Assembly: GCA_035548125.1 (NCBI GenBank)
Contig: DASZTV010000073.1
Location: 67,196 to 131,195, forward strand
Origin: DASZTV01 sp035548125
GTDB taxonomy: Bacteria; Actinomycetota; Actinomycetes; JAFAQI01
Length of the DNA: 64,000 bases
Direction: 5' to 3'
Under the pieces are notes generated by a model. That model made no database searches, was not told where the DNA came from, and saw nothing but the letters and a program-made list of their open reading frames with translations. Both the position numbers and the translations under genes were made by a program. Each line of letters opens with the position of its first letter. The stretch's first letter is position 1. Positions 17,052 through 25,963 of this stretch are shown one piece after another.

Positions 17052-17284
17052 CGCAGCCCCCTCGTGCTCCGTCGGGTGTTCAGTCGTGAAGAATGACACA
17101 AGTGTGATTCGACGGAAATCGTCCCACACTTGAGCGCCAATCGAGCGGCAACGCCCCCTAGGCCAAACGGGTACGCCGGATTTTCCCGAAGTGGCACTCG
17201 ACCCCTCTCCGAGCGCGTCGTTTGTCCGATTCGCCAGCCTGATCGGGGGCTTCGTGTGCTGCTTCGGTGCGGGAAACTGGGCGG

Positions 17285-17716
17285 GTGGCCGGGGATCTGC
17301 GGGTGAACGCCCGACTGACCATCCCCGCTGCCGAGCTCAGCTGGCGGTTTTCCCGCTCCTCCGGGCCGGGTGGGCAGTCGGTGAACACCAGCGACAGCCG
17401 CGCCGAGCTGTCCTTCGACGTGGCGGGCTCGCCCACGCTGGGCGCGACGTATCGGCAGCGCGCCCTGGAGCGGCTCAGCGGGCGCCTGGTGGACGGCGTA
17501 CTCACCGTCAGCGCCCAGGCCGAGCGCTCCCAGCTGCAGAACCGAGAGGCCGCGCTGGCGCGGCTGGGGGAGCTCCTGGCGGAGGCGGTTGCGCCACCCC
17601 CGCCGCCGCGGCGGCCGACCAAGCCGACCAGGGCCGCCAAGCAGCGCCGGCTGGAGGCCAAGAAGCAGCGCGGCCAGACCAAGCAGCAACGCCGCCGCCC
17701 ACCCCCCGACGACTGA
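17285..17716 (+). CDS. arfB: Alternative ribosome-rescue factor / peptidyl-tRNA hydrolase ArfB
   Basis: About 143 residues. The release-factor catalytic tripeptide is in SRSSGPGGQSVNTSDSRAE, followed by the domain-3 fold. A flexible basic tail (KQRRLEAKKQRGQTKQQRRR) follows, which in ArfB enters the empty mRNA channel of stalled ribosomes. GTG at 17285 places GGQ at the usual distance from the N-terminus; another GTG at 17267 is possible. It is codirectional with the hydrolase gene, with a palindromic repeat in between. Confidence 0.9.
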   Translation: MAGDLRVNARLTIPAAELSWRFSRSSGPGGQSVNTSDSRAELSFDVAGSPTLGATYRQRALERLSGRLVDGVLTVSAQAERSQLQNREAALARLGELLAEAVAPPPPPRRPTKPTRAAKQRRLEAKKQRGQTKQQRRRPPPDD

Positions 17717-17720
17717 TTCC

Positions 17721-17785
17721 AACGCGATCTTGCACTTTTCAACGTTGCTGAGGCCGATTTGACGTTGAAAAGTGCAAGATCGCGT
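17721..17785. repeat. Dispersed palindrome family B, copy 1
   Basis: Near-perfect 24-bp inverted repeat (17721-17745 and 17762-17785) around a 16-bp spacer. Arms contain GATCTTGCACTTTTCAACGT and its complement. It lies between two codirectional genes. Confidence 0.85.
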
Positions 17786-17790
17786 GTGTC

Positions 17791-17796
17791 TAGGGT
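17791..17796 (+). promoter_or_regulatory. Putative -10 box of the hydrolase gene
   Basis: TAGGGT ends 6 nt before ATG 17803, immediately after palindrome family B copy 1. Confidence 0.5.
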
Positions 17797-17802
17797 TGCG
17801 GC

Positions 17803-18525
17803 ATGGCAGATGAGGTCCTGATCGACGGGCGGCGGGTCTCGTTGTCGCGTATCGGGGAAGGCCCGCCGCTGGTCTGCCTGCCCGGGGGTCCCGGCTTCCC
17901 GGGCGCGCATCTCGGTGAGCTTGGTGGCGTGACGCGCAGTCGTACCTTGCTGCGTCTCGACTGGCGCGGCGCCGGCGACTCGGAGGCGCCGGCTGACGGC
18001 CGCCACGGCGTCGCGGACTACGTTGCCGACCTTGCCGCGGTCCAGGACCGCCTGGGGCTTGCCAGGATGGACCTGTTCGGGCACTCCTTCGGTGGCATCG
18101 CCGCGGCGACGTACGCCGCACACCATCCCGAGCGCGTCGCCCGGCTGGTCCTCGACGGGACGCCCGACCGGCTCGACGACGGCCGTACGCCGTCCGGCGG
18201 GGCGCCGGGCTACTTCGCGACATGGGACGACGCGGCGCAGGGCTACCTCGAGGGCATCATGGCGACGCTGTACTCACCGGCTGCGGAGTGGTTTCAGGCC
18301 AATGAGTTCGCCGCGTGTGACCTCCGCCCGCTGCTCCCACAGATCCAAGCGCCGACCTTCGTCCTCACAGGGGATCAGGACTGGGCGGCGGGGACCGAAC
18401 GCGCGACGGAGATGGCGAGGGCGATCCCGAATGGCCGCGCCGCCGCGATCGCCGGCGCCGGCCACTTCGCCTGGTACGAGCAGCCGGATGCCTACGCCCG
18501 CGCGGTCCTCGACTTCCTGGCCTAA
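17803..18525 (+). CDS. Alpha/beta hydrolase
   Basis: 240 residues. It has the oxyanion region CLPGGPGFPGAH, the nucleophile elbow GHSFGG (Ser about residue 93), an acid near LTGDQDW and the catalytic His in AGAGHFAWYE. PGGPG after the first strand resembles proline iminopeptidase/haloperoxidase-like hydrolases, but the substrate cannot be inferred. It is flanked on both sides by family B palindromes, so it has the look of a single-gene insertion unit. Confidence 0.85.
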   Translation: MADEVLIDGRRVSLSRIGEGPPLVCLPGGPGFPGAHLGELGGVTRSRTLLRLDWRGAGDSEAPADGRHGVADYVADLAAVQDRLGLARMDLFGHSFGGIAAATYAAHHPERVARLVLDGTPDRLDDGRTPSGGAPGYFATWDDAAQGYLEGIMATLYSPAAEWFQANEFAACDLRPLLPQIQAPTFVLTGDQDWAAGTERATEMARAIPNGRAAAIAGAGHFAWYEQPDAYARAVLDFLA

Positions 18526-18528
18526 CCA

Positions 18529-18595
18529 AACGCGATCTTGCACTTTTCAACGTCGCCGAGGCCGATTTGACGTTGAAAAGTGCAAGATCGCGTTT
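18529..18595. repeat. Dispersed palindrome family B, copy 2
   Basis: Arms 18529-18553 and 18570-18594, nearly identical to copy 1 including part of the spacer (GAGGCCGATTTG). The right edge touches the TAA stop of the minus-strand acyltransferase gene at 18595-18597. It lies between convergent genes. Confidence 0.88.
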
Positions 18596-20502
18596 TAGTC
18601 GTGCGGGTGGGCCGCGCGCCAGGTGCGGTAGGCGTCGGCGAGGAGCTTGGCGTAGTGGTCCGCCCCCGCTGGGCGCAGGTGCAGGTCGTCGGAGTACAGC
18701 CAGCCGGGATGCTTGCCGGCGAGCTTGTCCCAGTTGATCAAGCGGGCCTTGGCGAAGTGCGGGACCACCTTGGCGAACCGCTTGTTGTTCGGCGTCTGCC
18801 AGGAGTGGTCGTACGGGTCGAGGTGGTCGTTGAGCACCAGGATCAGCTTCACCTCCTTAGACCGAGCGGAGGAGAGGAGCCGCAAAGTTCGCTCGAGCTG
18901 ATCGGGATCGATCAGGCCGTTGTTGCCGGCGTGGATGATCACGACCGGGTTCAGCGAGCGGGCTCGGGCGTCCCGGGCGATGTCGTCGAGGATCGGTCCG
19001 GGCTGTCGACCGACCACCGCGTCGATGCTGCCGCCGCCGAACTCGTGGGCGAGCGTCCGTCTCGCATCCAGCATCACCGAGTCGCCGAACCCGCTGATCT
19101 TCGGCATTCGCTGGGCGGATTTGGTGCGTGTTGCTGCGCGAGATCCGCGGTGGTGAGGCGCGCTGGTTGGCGGGTCGAGCGAAAGGTGCGTGCCCCCGCG
19201 GGTCGACAGGGCGGCTGCTGAGCGCGGGGCAGGCGGTGCGACCACCAGGACGGCGATCGCCAGCACCGGCACCGCCGAGGCGACGGCGAACGCGGGACGC
19301 GCCAGCGGGTTTGCTGCTCGGCGCAGCCGTCCGACGAGGGCTCGACATGCACCGCGAAAACCGAGCCGGCGTACCGGGCGTTCCACGAGCCGGTACGTCG
19401 CGTCGGCCAGCGCAACGGTGAGGGCGACGCGCAGCGCCTGGTCGAGCCAGGTCGGCATCGAGGTGTCGAGACCAGGTCGGGTGACGACGGCGACCGGCCA
19501 GTGCCAGAGATAGATGCTGTACGAGCGGACCCCGATCCAGCGAAGTGGCGGGAGGTCCAATGCGGCGCCGAGCCGCGATGCCGGCCGAGTTGCGGCCGCG
19601 ATCACCACGGCGACCAGGGCCGCGACGAGCAGGAAGCCGCCGCGATACAGCGAGTGCGAGTACCCGTCGTAGGCCCGGGTCAGGACCAGCACCGCGACCA
19701 GCGCGCTCAGTCCGACGACCTCGTACGCGGAGGCGATCCAGGCGCGTCGCGTCGCGACGTCCGTCGCGCCGGAGGGTGACCGGCCGGCCGCCCAGGCGCC
19801 GAGTGCTGCTCCCAGAAGCAAACCCATGCTGTGGGTGTCCGTGCCGTAGTACAGCGTCGAACCGTCGCTGCCGTACGGCACGTTCGAGGAGTCGGCGAGC
19901 AGCCACGTCAAGCCCGTCGACAACAGTGCGAGCGTCCCTGCAACGGCGATCAGCGGCGCCACGAGGCGCCGCGGCGCCGCAGGGTCGCCACCGCGCCGGG
20001 TGAGCCGGCGACGGCTCGCGCCCAGCGTCGCGGCGACGATCAACGGCCAGAACAGGTAGAACTGCTCCTCGACCCCGAGCGACCAAAGGTGCTGCAGCAT
20101 GCTCGGCCGCCCGGTCGCCACGAAGTAGGGCTGGTGGTCGAATGCCAGCCACCAGTTCGCGCCGAACAGCGCGGAAAAGGCGATGCCGGGACGTACGGAG
20201 GCGAGCTGGTCGCGCCACAGAAGGGCACTCGCGCCGACCGCGACCAGCACGATGCCCAACGCCGGGAGCAGCCGCCGCGCACGACGCTGGTAGAAGGCGG
20301 GAGCGTCGATGCGGCGGCGACCGGCGAACTCCGTCACGATGAGCCGGGTGATCAGATAGCCGCTGATCACGAAGAAGATGTCGACGCCGAGATAACCGCC
20401 GGGCAGGGTCATCGGGGAGAAGTGGTAGATCACGACGGCGATGACCGCAATGGCCCGCAGCCCGTCGAGCCCGCGCCAATGCGGATGGGTGGATGGCTTC
20501 AT
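18595..20502 (-). CDS. Membrane O-acyltransferase (OafA/YrhL type) fused to an SGNH domain
   Basis: 635 residues. The N-terminal acyltransferase-3 domain has about ten helices, beginning HWRGLDGLRAIAVIAVVIYH (the catalytic His is in the RAxA..YH region) with GGYLGVDIFFVISGYLI and YLWHWPVAVV motifs. The C-terminal periplasmic part (about 430-635) has the SGNH blocks GFGDSVMLDARR, HAGNNGLID and SDDLHLRPAGADHY. Such proteins O-acetylate surface polysaccharides or peptidoglycan, or related lipids. ATG at 20502 matches the family start; the frame extends to 21018 only by overlapping the divergent gene. The stop lies at the edge of palindrome family B copy 2. Confidence 0.92.
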   Translation of the reverse strand: MKPSTHPHWRGLDGLRAIAVIAVVIYHFSPMTLPGGYLGVDIFFVISGYLITRLIVTEFAGRRRIDAPAFYQRRARRLLPALGIVLVAVGASALLWRDQLASVRPGIAFSALFGANWWLAFDHQPYFVATGRPSMLQHLWSLGVEEQFYLFWPLIVAATLGASRRRLTRRGGDPAAPRRLVAPLIAVAGTLALLSTGLTWLLADSSNVPYGSDGSTLYYGTDTHSMGLLLGAALGAWAAGRSPSGATDVATRRAWIASAYEVVGLSALVAVLVLTRAYDGYSHSLYRGGFLLVAALVAVVIAAATRPASRLGAALDLPPLRWIGVRSYSIYLWHWPVAVVTRPGLDTSMPTWLDQALRVALTVALADATYRLVERPVRRLGFRGACRALVGRLRRAANPLARPAFAVASAVPVLAIAVLVVAPPAPRSAAALSTRGGTHLSLDPPTSAPHHRGSRAATRTKSAQRMPKISGFGDSVMLDARRTLAHEFGGGSIDAVVGRQPGPILDDIARDARARSLNPVVIIHAGNNGLIDPDQLERTLRLLSSARSKEVKLILVLNDHLDPYDHSWQTPNNKRFAKVVPHFAKARLINWDKLAGKHPGWLYSDDLHLRPAGADHYAKLLADAYRTWRAAHPHD

Positions 20503-20635
20503 GGTCAGTCGGCGTGAACGATAGGACCCACGGTGGTTGGACGAATCAACCAGCCCGAAGGTTGGCCGCCCCGACGCTCGGGGGTGAGCAAGGATCTCGG
20601 GCCAACCGGTTGCGGTTCTGACACGTCTTTGAGGC

Positions 20636-21706
20636 GTGGTCAGCTCGCCGTCTCGCGTCGCCGCGTTGGTGGTCGCGTTCGCCGCATTGCTAGCCGGAGG
20701 TTGCGGGGCAAGCTCGAAGAGCCACCGCCTGGTGATCCATGCGTCGGCGACGCCGACGGCGACGCGGGTTGCTGCCGTCGATCCGGCGACGCACCTGGTG
20801 AAGTGGCACGGGCCGGCGATGAACATCTTCTTCCACCCGCTCGTCATCAACCCGGTGCCGGCGTTCACGAGCGACTTCCTCGGCCTGGGCTTCCAGGAGT
20901 ACTTCGTCACGGCGTATGAGTTCCGTCGGATCCTCGACGGGTTGTGGCGCAACGGTTGGACGCTGGTCGACGCCCACGACGCTGCGGCCGGCCATGTGAT
21001 GGTCCCGAGGGGCCGCAAGCCGCTCGTCCTGTCCGAGGACGACGTGAACTACTACGGCTACTTCGGTGGCCGTGGCCTAGCCGCCCGGCTCGTCGTCTCG
21101 CGTACCGGGCAGGTTCTCGCGCAGACCCATGGTCGTCATCCCCGTACGACGACCGAGGACGTCGTACCAATCGTCGACGAGTTCGTCGCGCGGCATCCGG
21201 ACTTCTCCGTCGGTGGCGCCAAAGGAGTCCTTGCGGAGACCGGCTACGAAGGGCTGTTCGGCTACCACGACCTGGCCACGAGCAAGACGCAGCGCGCCGA
21301 GGTCCGAACGCTCGCTACGACCCTCAAGAGTGACGGCTGGCTGTTGGCCAGTCACACGTACGGTCACATCGACCTCAGCCACGACTCGCTCGCGACGATC
21401 GCACACGACACCACGGAGTGGAAGCGGCTTGCGGAACCGCTGATCGGCAAGACCGACCTGCTGATCTACCCGTTCGGCGCCAGGCCGACGGCTGCGGGCG
21501 CACGGCTGCTCAGGAAGGCCGGCTTCCCGATCCAGTTCGACATCGACGTCCGCCCGATCCGTTACCGGCTCGGCGGGGCGACCGTGATGAGCCGGCTGCA
21601 CATCGACGGTTTCGCCTTCCAGGACCCGCAACGGATGAAGCAGTTGTTCTCGGTACGCCGGGTGATCGACCCGCTACGCCCGTGGCCGGCGAACTTCCCG
21701 TCCTAG
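20636..21706 (+). CDS. Secreted polysaccharide deacetylase-like protein
   Basis: 356 residues. The N-terminal signal ends in LLAGGC, a possible but non-ideal lipobox. The NodB-like fold is suggested by LVLSEDDVNYYGYF (in place of the TFDD motif), SHTYGHIDLSHD (metal His pair, about 240 and 244) and LLIYPFGA. The first motif carries S-E-D-D rather than T-F-D-D, so activity is uncertain but metal ligation is plausible. It is divergent from the acyltransferase-SGNH gene, with 133 bp between the starts. Both would act on cell-surface glycans. Confidence 0.78.
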   Translation: MVSSPSRVAALVVAFAALLAGGCGASSKSHRLVIHASATPTATRVAAVDPATHLVKWHGPAMNIFFHPLVINPVPAFTSDFLGLGFQEYFVTAYEFRRILDGLWRNGWTLVDAHDAAAGHVMVPRGRKPLVLSEDDVNYYGYFGGRGLAARLVVSRTGQVLAQTHGRHPRTTTEDVVPIVDEFVARHPDFSVGGAKGVLAETGYEGLFGYHDLATSKTQRAEVRTLATTLKSDGWLLASHTYGHIDLSHDSLATIAHDTTEWKRLAEPLIGKTDLLIYPFGARPTAAGARLLRKAGFPIQFDIDVRPIRYRLGGATVMSRLHIDGFAFQDPQRMKQLFSVRRVIDPLRPWPANFPS

Positions 21707-21713
21707 CGCCGCG

Positions 21714-21968
21714 CTACTTCCAGCGGAAGTGGACGAAGACCCGGCCGAAGTTGTCGGAGTCCTTCTCGATGCGGTGGTACAGCGCCTTGATGTCTTTCCG
21801 GTCGAGGAACCGGAGGACGTGCTTCTTCAGCTGTCCGGTTCCCTTGCCGGGAATGATCTCGACGAGCTTCGCCTTCTTGGCGACCGCCTCGTCCATCACC
21901 TGCTGCAGTGCTCGGTCGATCTCGCCACCACGGTTGTAGATGTCGTGAAGATCGAGCTTCAGCTTCAC
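21714..21968 (-). CDS. Stand-alone Smr domain protein
   Basis: 84 residues. LKLDLHDIYNRGGEIDRAL at the start and VEIIPGKGTGQLKKHVLRFL in the centre are the two Smr signatures; the latter includes the G-x-G-T-G nucleic-acid-binding loop. Smr domains are nucleases or RNA/DNA-binding modules; this copy lacks the MutS2 ATPase and core. The GTG at 21968 overlaps the stop of the upstream deazaflavin-reductase gene by 4 bp, so the two are translationally coupled. Confidence 0.87.
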   Translation of the reverse strand: MKLKLDLHDIYNRGGEIDRALQQVMDEAVAKKAKLVEIIPGKGTGQLKKHVLRFLDRKDIKALYHRIEKDSDNFGRVFVHFRWK

Positions 21969-22414
21969 GACGCCACCGTCGCATCGGGGGTGAGGCGGAA
22001 GTAGGGGACGAGCCTTCCTGATCGCTTCTCGTACGCCGGGATCCCACGCCAGATCGCGGCCGCCTGCTCCCGCGCGGCATCGCGCTCGGCACCCGACAGC
22101 TCTGTAGCCACCATCGCGATGCGCTTCCGTCTGAGCCACACTGCCGCGTCTGACGAAGCGCGCAGGTTCGCCACCCAGTCCGGCGTACGACTCATTCCCG
22201 CGGCGCCGCCGGAGACCAGGTACGAAGACCCCTCCTCCCAGAACGCGACCGGCGTGAACCGACGCCGCCCGCTTTGTCGGCCAGTGGTCTCGAGCAGCAG
22301 AACCCGCCCTCGACTGAGGACGCTCGTCGCCGAGAAACCAAGGTGGCGCAGCTCGAGAGCCTCGAGCCGGTTGCCAATCCGCCAGAGCGGCCGCGTGCGG
22401 TCCGCCCAGTTCAC
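21965..22414 (-). CDS. Deazaflavin (F420)-dependent nitroreductase family protein
   Basis: 149 residues. It has the split beta-barrel FMN/F420 fold of the Ddn family: VLLLETTGRQSGRRRFTPVAF, then YLVSGGAAGMSRTPDWVANL with the PDWVANL-type signature, and a C-terminal RLVPYFRLTP. These enzymes use reduced F420 to reduce quinones or nitro compounds. It lies 13 bp after qcrB and is followed by the overlapping Smr gene, so it may be transcribed with the bc1 operon. A quinone-related role is an inference from position only. Confidence 0.85.
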   Translation of the reverse strand: MNWADRTRPLWRIGNRLEALELRHLGFSATSVLSRGRVLLLETTGRQSGRRRFTPVAFWEEGSSYLVSGGAAGMSRTPDWVANLRASSDAAVWLRRKRIAMVATELSGAERDAAREQAAAIWRGIPAYEKRSGRLVPYFRLTPDATVAS

Positions 22415-22427
22415 GCCGAGGTGCGCG

Positions 22428-24119
22428 TCAGTGGTCGGGGTGGGGCTGGGTGTCGGGCACCGTCTCGCGGGGCTCGTCCCAGAACGCCTCGAGCTTGCTT
22501 TGCACCTTCGCCATCACGCCGACCGGGCGGGTGATCTCGCTGCTTCCGTTGGCCTCGGCCTTGTGGCCGTTGCCCGCCGAGATCGCGGCGTGGCCGTTGC
22601 CGTGGTGCGCCGGGTCGTAGCCGATCTGCTTCGCGAGAGTCTCTGCCTTCTGCGCCGGCAGCGGCTCCTCGATCTCGACGTAGGCACCGGAGGGGAGTCG
22701 CCGGATGATGCCGGTCTCCACGCCGTGGTGCAGCAGCGCCTCGTCGTGATGCTGCAGGCCCAGACAGATCCGCTTCGTGACCTTGAACGCGATCGGCGGC
22801 AGCACGATCAGCAGCACGCGAAGCACCCACGTGGTTGCCTGCAGCGACCAGTGGAAGGTGCTCGCGAGGATGTCGTTGGCACCCGCCGCGACCAGCACCA
22901 TGTAGAACGTCAGCGACATCACGCCGAGCGCGGTGCGCACCGGTACGTCGCGCGGTCGGTCGAGCAGGTTGTGATAGCCGCGGTCCTTCAGGACCCACGC
23001 CTCGATGTTCGGGTACAGCGCGAGCAGGTTGAACATGATCCCGGGGATGATCACGCCCGGAATGAAGATGTTCCAGCTGATCGTGTGATGCCAGATGTGG
23101 GTCTCCCAGTTGGGCATCATGCGCAGCGAGCCCTCGAGGAACAGGATGTACCAGTCAGGCTGCGAGCCGGCCGACACCTGTCCCGCGTTGTACGGCCCGT
23201 ACAGCCACACCGGGTTGATCTGGGCGAACGCGGCGAGGCCGGCGATCATGCCGAAGACCATGAACAGGAAGCCGTTGGTCTTGAGGAAGAAGCCGGGGTA
23301 GAACTTCGTCCCGATCACGTTCTCCTCGGTCTTGCCAGGACCCGGGAAGTCGGTGTGCTTCTGGTGCCAGAGGATCATCATGTGCGCCGCGATCAGGGCG
23401 AGCAGGATGCCCGGTACGAGCAGCACGTGGATGATGAACAGCCTCGAGATGATGTCCTGCCCGGGGTAGTTCCCGCCGAACAGGAAGTAGCAGAGGTAGG
23501 TCCCGACGACCGGGATCGACTCCGCCACCGAGTACGCGATGCGCAGGCCGGTGCCGGACAGCAGGTCGTCCGGCAGCGAGTAACCGGCGAAGCCCTCGAG
23601 AATGCCGAGGATCATCAGGATCGTGCCGATGTGCCAGTTGATCGTGCGCGGCTTGCGGAACGCTCCGGTGAAGAACACGCGGAACATGTGGACGACGATC
23701 GACGTCACGAACAGCAGCGCCGCCCAGTGGTGGATCTGCCGCATGAGCAGGCCACCGCGTACGTCGAAGGAGATGTGCAGCGTGGAGGCGTAGGCCTCCG
23801 TCATCTGCACCCCGCGCAGCGGCTGGTAGCTGCCCTGGTAGACGACGTTGTTCTGGCTGGCGTGGAAGAACAGCGTCAGGTACACGCCCGACAGCAGCAG
23901 GATGACGAAGCTGTAGAGCGCGATCTCGCCCAGCATGAACGACCAGTGGTCCGGAAAGACCTTGTCCATGCTGCGCTTGAGGAAGTTCGACGATCCGAAG
24001 TGGTCGTCGACGTACTGAAGCGTTCCCCGCGTCGCCTTCTCGGCCGTGCCCGGGTTCTCCGTACGCGTCGTCGGGAGGTTGGGGTCGTCGGCGGGCTTGA
24101 CCTTCTTGGCGGGACTCAT
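22428..24119 (-). CDS. qcrB: Cytochrome bc1 complex cytochrome b subunit
   Basis: 563 residues. Core eight-helix cytochrome b with two heme-ligating His pairs: the first His is in RQIHHWAALLFV and the second in VVHMFRVFFTGA and the LFIIHVLLVPG region. The Qo-site motif reads PDWY in SQPDWYILF rather than PEWY, as in actinobacteria. A long C-terminal extension (about 410-563), rich in polar residues, is a known actinobacterial feature. The start overlaps the qcrA stop by 4 bp. Confidence 0.96.
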   Translation of the reverse strand: MSPAKKVKPADDPNLPTTRTENPGTAEKATRGTLQYVDDHFGSSNFLKRSMDKVFPDHWSFMLGEIALYSFVILLLSGVYLTLFFHASQNNVVYQGSYQPLRGVQMTEAYASTLHISFDVRGGLLMRQIHHWAALLFVTSIVVHMFRVFFTGAFRKPRTINWHIGTILMILGILEGFAGYSLPDDLLSGTGLRIAYSVAESIPVVGTYLCYFLFGGNYPGQDIISRLFIIHVLLVPGILLALIAAHMMILWHQKHTDFPGPGKTEENVIGTKFYPGFFLKTNGFLFMVFGMIAGLAAFAQINPVWLYGPYNAGQVSAGSQPDWYILFLEGSLRMMPNWETHIWHHTISWNIFIPGVIIPGIMFNLLALYPNIEAWVLKDRGYHNLLDRPRDVPVRTALGVMSLTFYMVLVAAGANDILASTFHWSLQATTWVLRVLLIVLPPIAFKVTKRICLGLQHHDEALLHHGVETGIIRRLPSGAYVEIEEPLPAQKAETLAKQIGYDPAHHGNGHAAISAGNGHKAEANGSSEITRPVGVMAKVQSKLEAFWDEPRETVPDTQPHPDH

Positions 24120-25123
24120 CGGCGCTCCCAGAAGCTCGGACCGACAGGTTGCGAGTAGTCGCCGAGAGCGCGGAAGTAGCCCTCGTCGTCGACCGTGATC
24201 GCCAGCTGGGGAAGCGGTCGCGCCGCCGGGCCGAAGATCACCTTCGCGTCACGCGCCATGTCGAACGTCGACTGGTGGCACGGGCACAGCAGGTTGTGGG
24301 TCGCGCGCTCGTACAGGCTGATCGGGCAGCCCGCGTGCGTGCAGATCTTGGAGTACGCCACGTGATCCTTGTAGCCCTTGGCGATCTCCCGCTTGGACAG
24401 GATCTCGTCGGGACCGAACCGGATCAGCATCGTCGGCGCGAGCGCGAACTCGTCGACGTCGGTGAAGCCTTCGGGCATGACCGTCTTGATGCCGCCGATG
24501 TCGAGGTCGCCGAGCTTGACCGGCAGCTTCGTGTCGAGGTCGACCAGCCGGTCGCCCCGCTTCCAGCCGGACTTGCGCAGGCTGTCGTGGGGGAGCGGGC
24601 CGAGGTCGCGCAGCATGATCACGAGCGGGATCGGGAACAGCCCGAGCGCGCCGAGAAGGGTACGGCGCAAGATCTTGAAGCGCCCCAGGCCCATGTCGTC
24701 CACGCCGGCGAGCAGCGTGTTCTCCGCCGCGATCCGCTCCGGCTCGGTGGAGTGGAAGTCGTGGCGATCCTGCACCACCTTCTCGTGGGGCAGCAGCTTC
24801 TTGGCCCACACGATGAAGCCGCCGCCGATCGAGAACAGCGCGAGGGCGAGCGAGCCGCCGAGGGCGTAGTTGCTGTACTGCCCGAGCGCGTCGTGGATCG
24901 AGATCGTGAAGTAGGCGACCGTGAAGAAGATCAGCATCGCGATGCCGGCGAGGAACAGCGCCGACACCTGGATCTCGGCGAAGCGGGTTTCCTCGGGGCT
25001 GTCAGCCTGCTGTTCGCTGACGTCCTGGCTCGAGGTCCGCTCGACGGTCGCGGGGTTGTTGGCGTCCGTCGGGCGGCGCCCTACCCGCTTGCGCGGCGGA
25101 GTGCCGCCGTTTTCCTCACTCAT
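24116..25123 (-). CDS. qcrA: Cytochrome bc1 complex Rieske iron-sulfur subunit
   Basis: 335 residues. A polar N-terminal tail (first 55 residues) precedes three membrane helices, as in actinobacterial QcrA. The Rieske cluster ligands are in CTHAGCPISLYE and LLCPCHQSTFD. The soluble head carries electrons from quinol to the diheme QcrC. Spacing of 12 bp from qcrC and an overlap with qcrB place it in the middle of the operon. Confidence 0.96.
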   Translation of the reverse strand: MSEENGGTPPRKRVGRRPTDANNPATVERTSSQDVSEQQADSPEETRFAEIQVSALFLAGIAMLIFFTVAYFTISIHDALGQYSNYALGGSLALALFSIGGGFIVWAKKLLPHEKVVQDRHDFHSTEPERIAAENTLLAGVDDMGLGRFKILRRTLLGALGLFPIPLVIMLRDLGPLPHDSLRKSGWKRGDRLVDLDTKLPVKLGDLDIGGIKTVMPEGFTDVDEFALAPTMLIRFGPDEILSKREIAKGYKDHVAYSKICTHAGCPISLYERATHNLLCPCHQSTFDMARDAKVIFGPAARPLPQLAITVDDEGYFRALGDYSQPVGPSFWERR

Positions 25124-25135
25124 TCGTCCGCCCGC

Positions 25136-25963
25136 TCATGCCTTGCTTCCGATCCACATCGTGACGATCACCAGGCCGCCGATCCCGACCAGCCACGCGA
25201 TCGCGGTCTCGGTGACCGGACCGACGCGGCCGAGGCCGGCGCCACCCGGGTCCGGCTGGGTCTTGATCTCGCGGATGTACTTGATGATCGCGAGCTTCTG
25301 GGCGGGAGTGATCTCCTTGTCACCGAAGACCGGCATGTTCTCCGGCCCGGTGATCATCGCCTCGTAGATCTGCTTCGGCGTCGCGTCCGACAGCGTCGGC
25401 GCGTACTTGCCGTAGGTCAGCGCGCCGCCTGAGCCCGCGAAGTTGTGGCACTGCGCGCAGTTGGTGCGGAACAGCGCACCGCCGTACGCGAGGTCGGCGC
25501 TCTGGTAGTTGAGGTCGGTCGGCTCGGCCGGGCCGGCACCGAGGCTCGCGACGTACGCCGCGAGCTGCTCGATCTGGGCGTCCGTGTAGACCGGCGCCTT
25601 GCGCGGCGCCTCGGGGCCGTGCTGCTGCAGCGGCATGCGGCCGGTGCCCACCTGGAAGTTCACCGCGGCGGCGCCGACGCCGATCAGGCTCGGCGCGCGC
25701 ACGCCGCCTTCTGCGTTGAGGCCGTGGCAGGACGCGCACCCCTGCAGGAACAGCTGACGGCCGGCCGTGATGGCGGGGTCGTCGTTCGCCGCTGAGGACG
25801 CGGCGGGGGCAAATCCGGCGTACAGCGTGCCGATCGTGCCGAGGGAGGCGACGAGCACGCCGAGCGAGGCGATCCGGCGTCGGCTCATGCTGCGAAGCCG
25901 TCGCCGCACGGCGCCGACCTGCTCAGGCGTCTCAGCTGGGGTCACGGGCTCCACTTTCGTCAC
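25136..25963 (-). CDS. qcrC: Diheme cytochrome c subunit of the bc1 complex
   Basis: 275 residues. N-terminal membrane helix (about 28-52), two cytochrome c domains with CASCH and CAQCH heme motifs, axial Met candidates in GRMPLQQ and NMPVFG, and a C-terminal helix (about 248-270). This fused diheme protein replaces soluble cytochrome c in actinobacteria and feeds CuA directly. The GTG overlaps the stop of ctaE by 4 bp. Confidence 0.96.
   Translation of the reverse strand: MTKVEPVTPAETPEQVGAVRRRLRSMSRRRIASLGVLVASLGTIGTLYAGFAPAASSAANDDPAITAGRQLFLQGCASCHGLNAEGGVRAPSLIGVGAAAVNFQVGTGRMPLQQHGPEAPRKAPVYTDAQIEQLAAYVASLGAGPAEPTDLNYQSADLAYGGALFRTNCAQCHNFAGSGGALTYGKYAPTLSDATPKQIYEAMITGPENMPVFGDKEITPAQKLAIIKYIREIKTQPDPGGAGLGRVGPVTETAIAWLVGIGGLVIVTMWIGSKA

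Noticed and set aside
20503..21018. N-terminal extension of the acyltransferase-SGNH protein
   Set aside because: It would overlap the divergent secreted-protein gene and its promoter, and the family starts at the HWRGLDGLRA segment just after 20502.
22119..24158. Open frame of 679 codons on the plus strand
   Set aside because: It is antisense to qcrB, whose protein is unmistakable. High GC gives long stop-free opposite frames; the translation is Arg/Asp/Val-rich with no domain.
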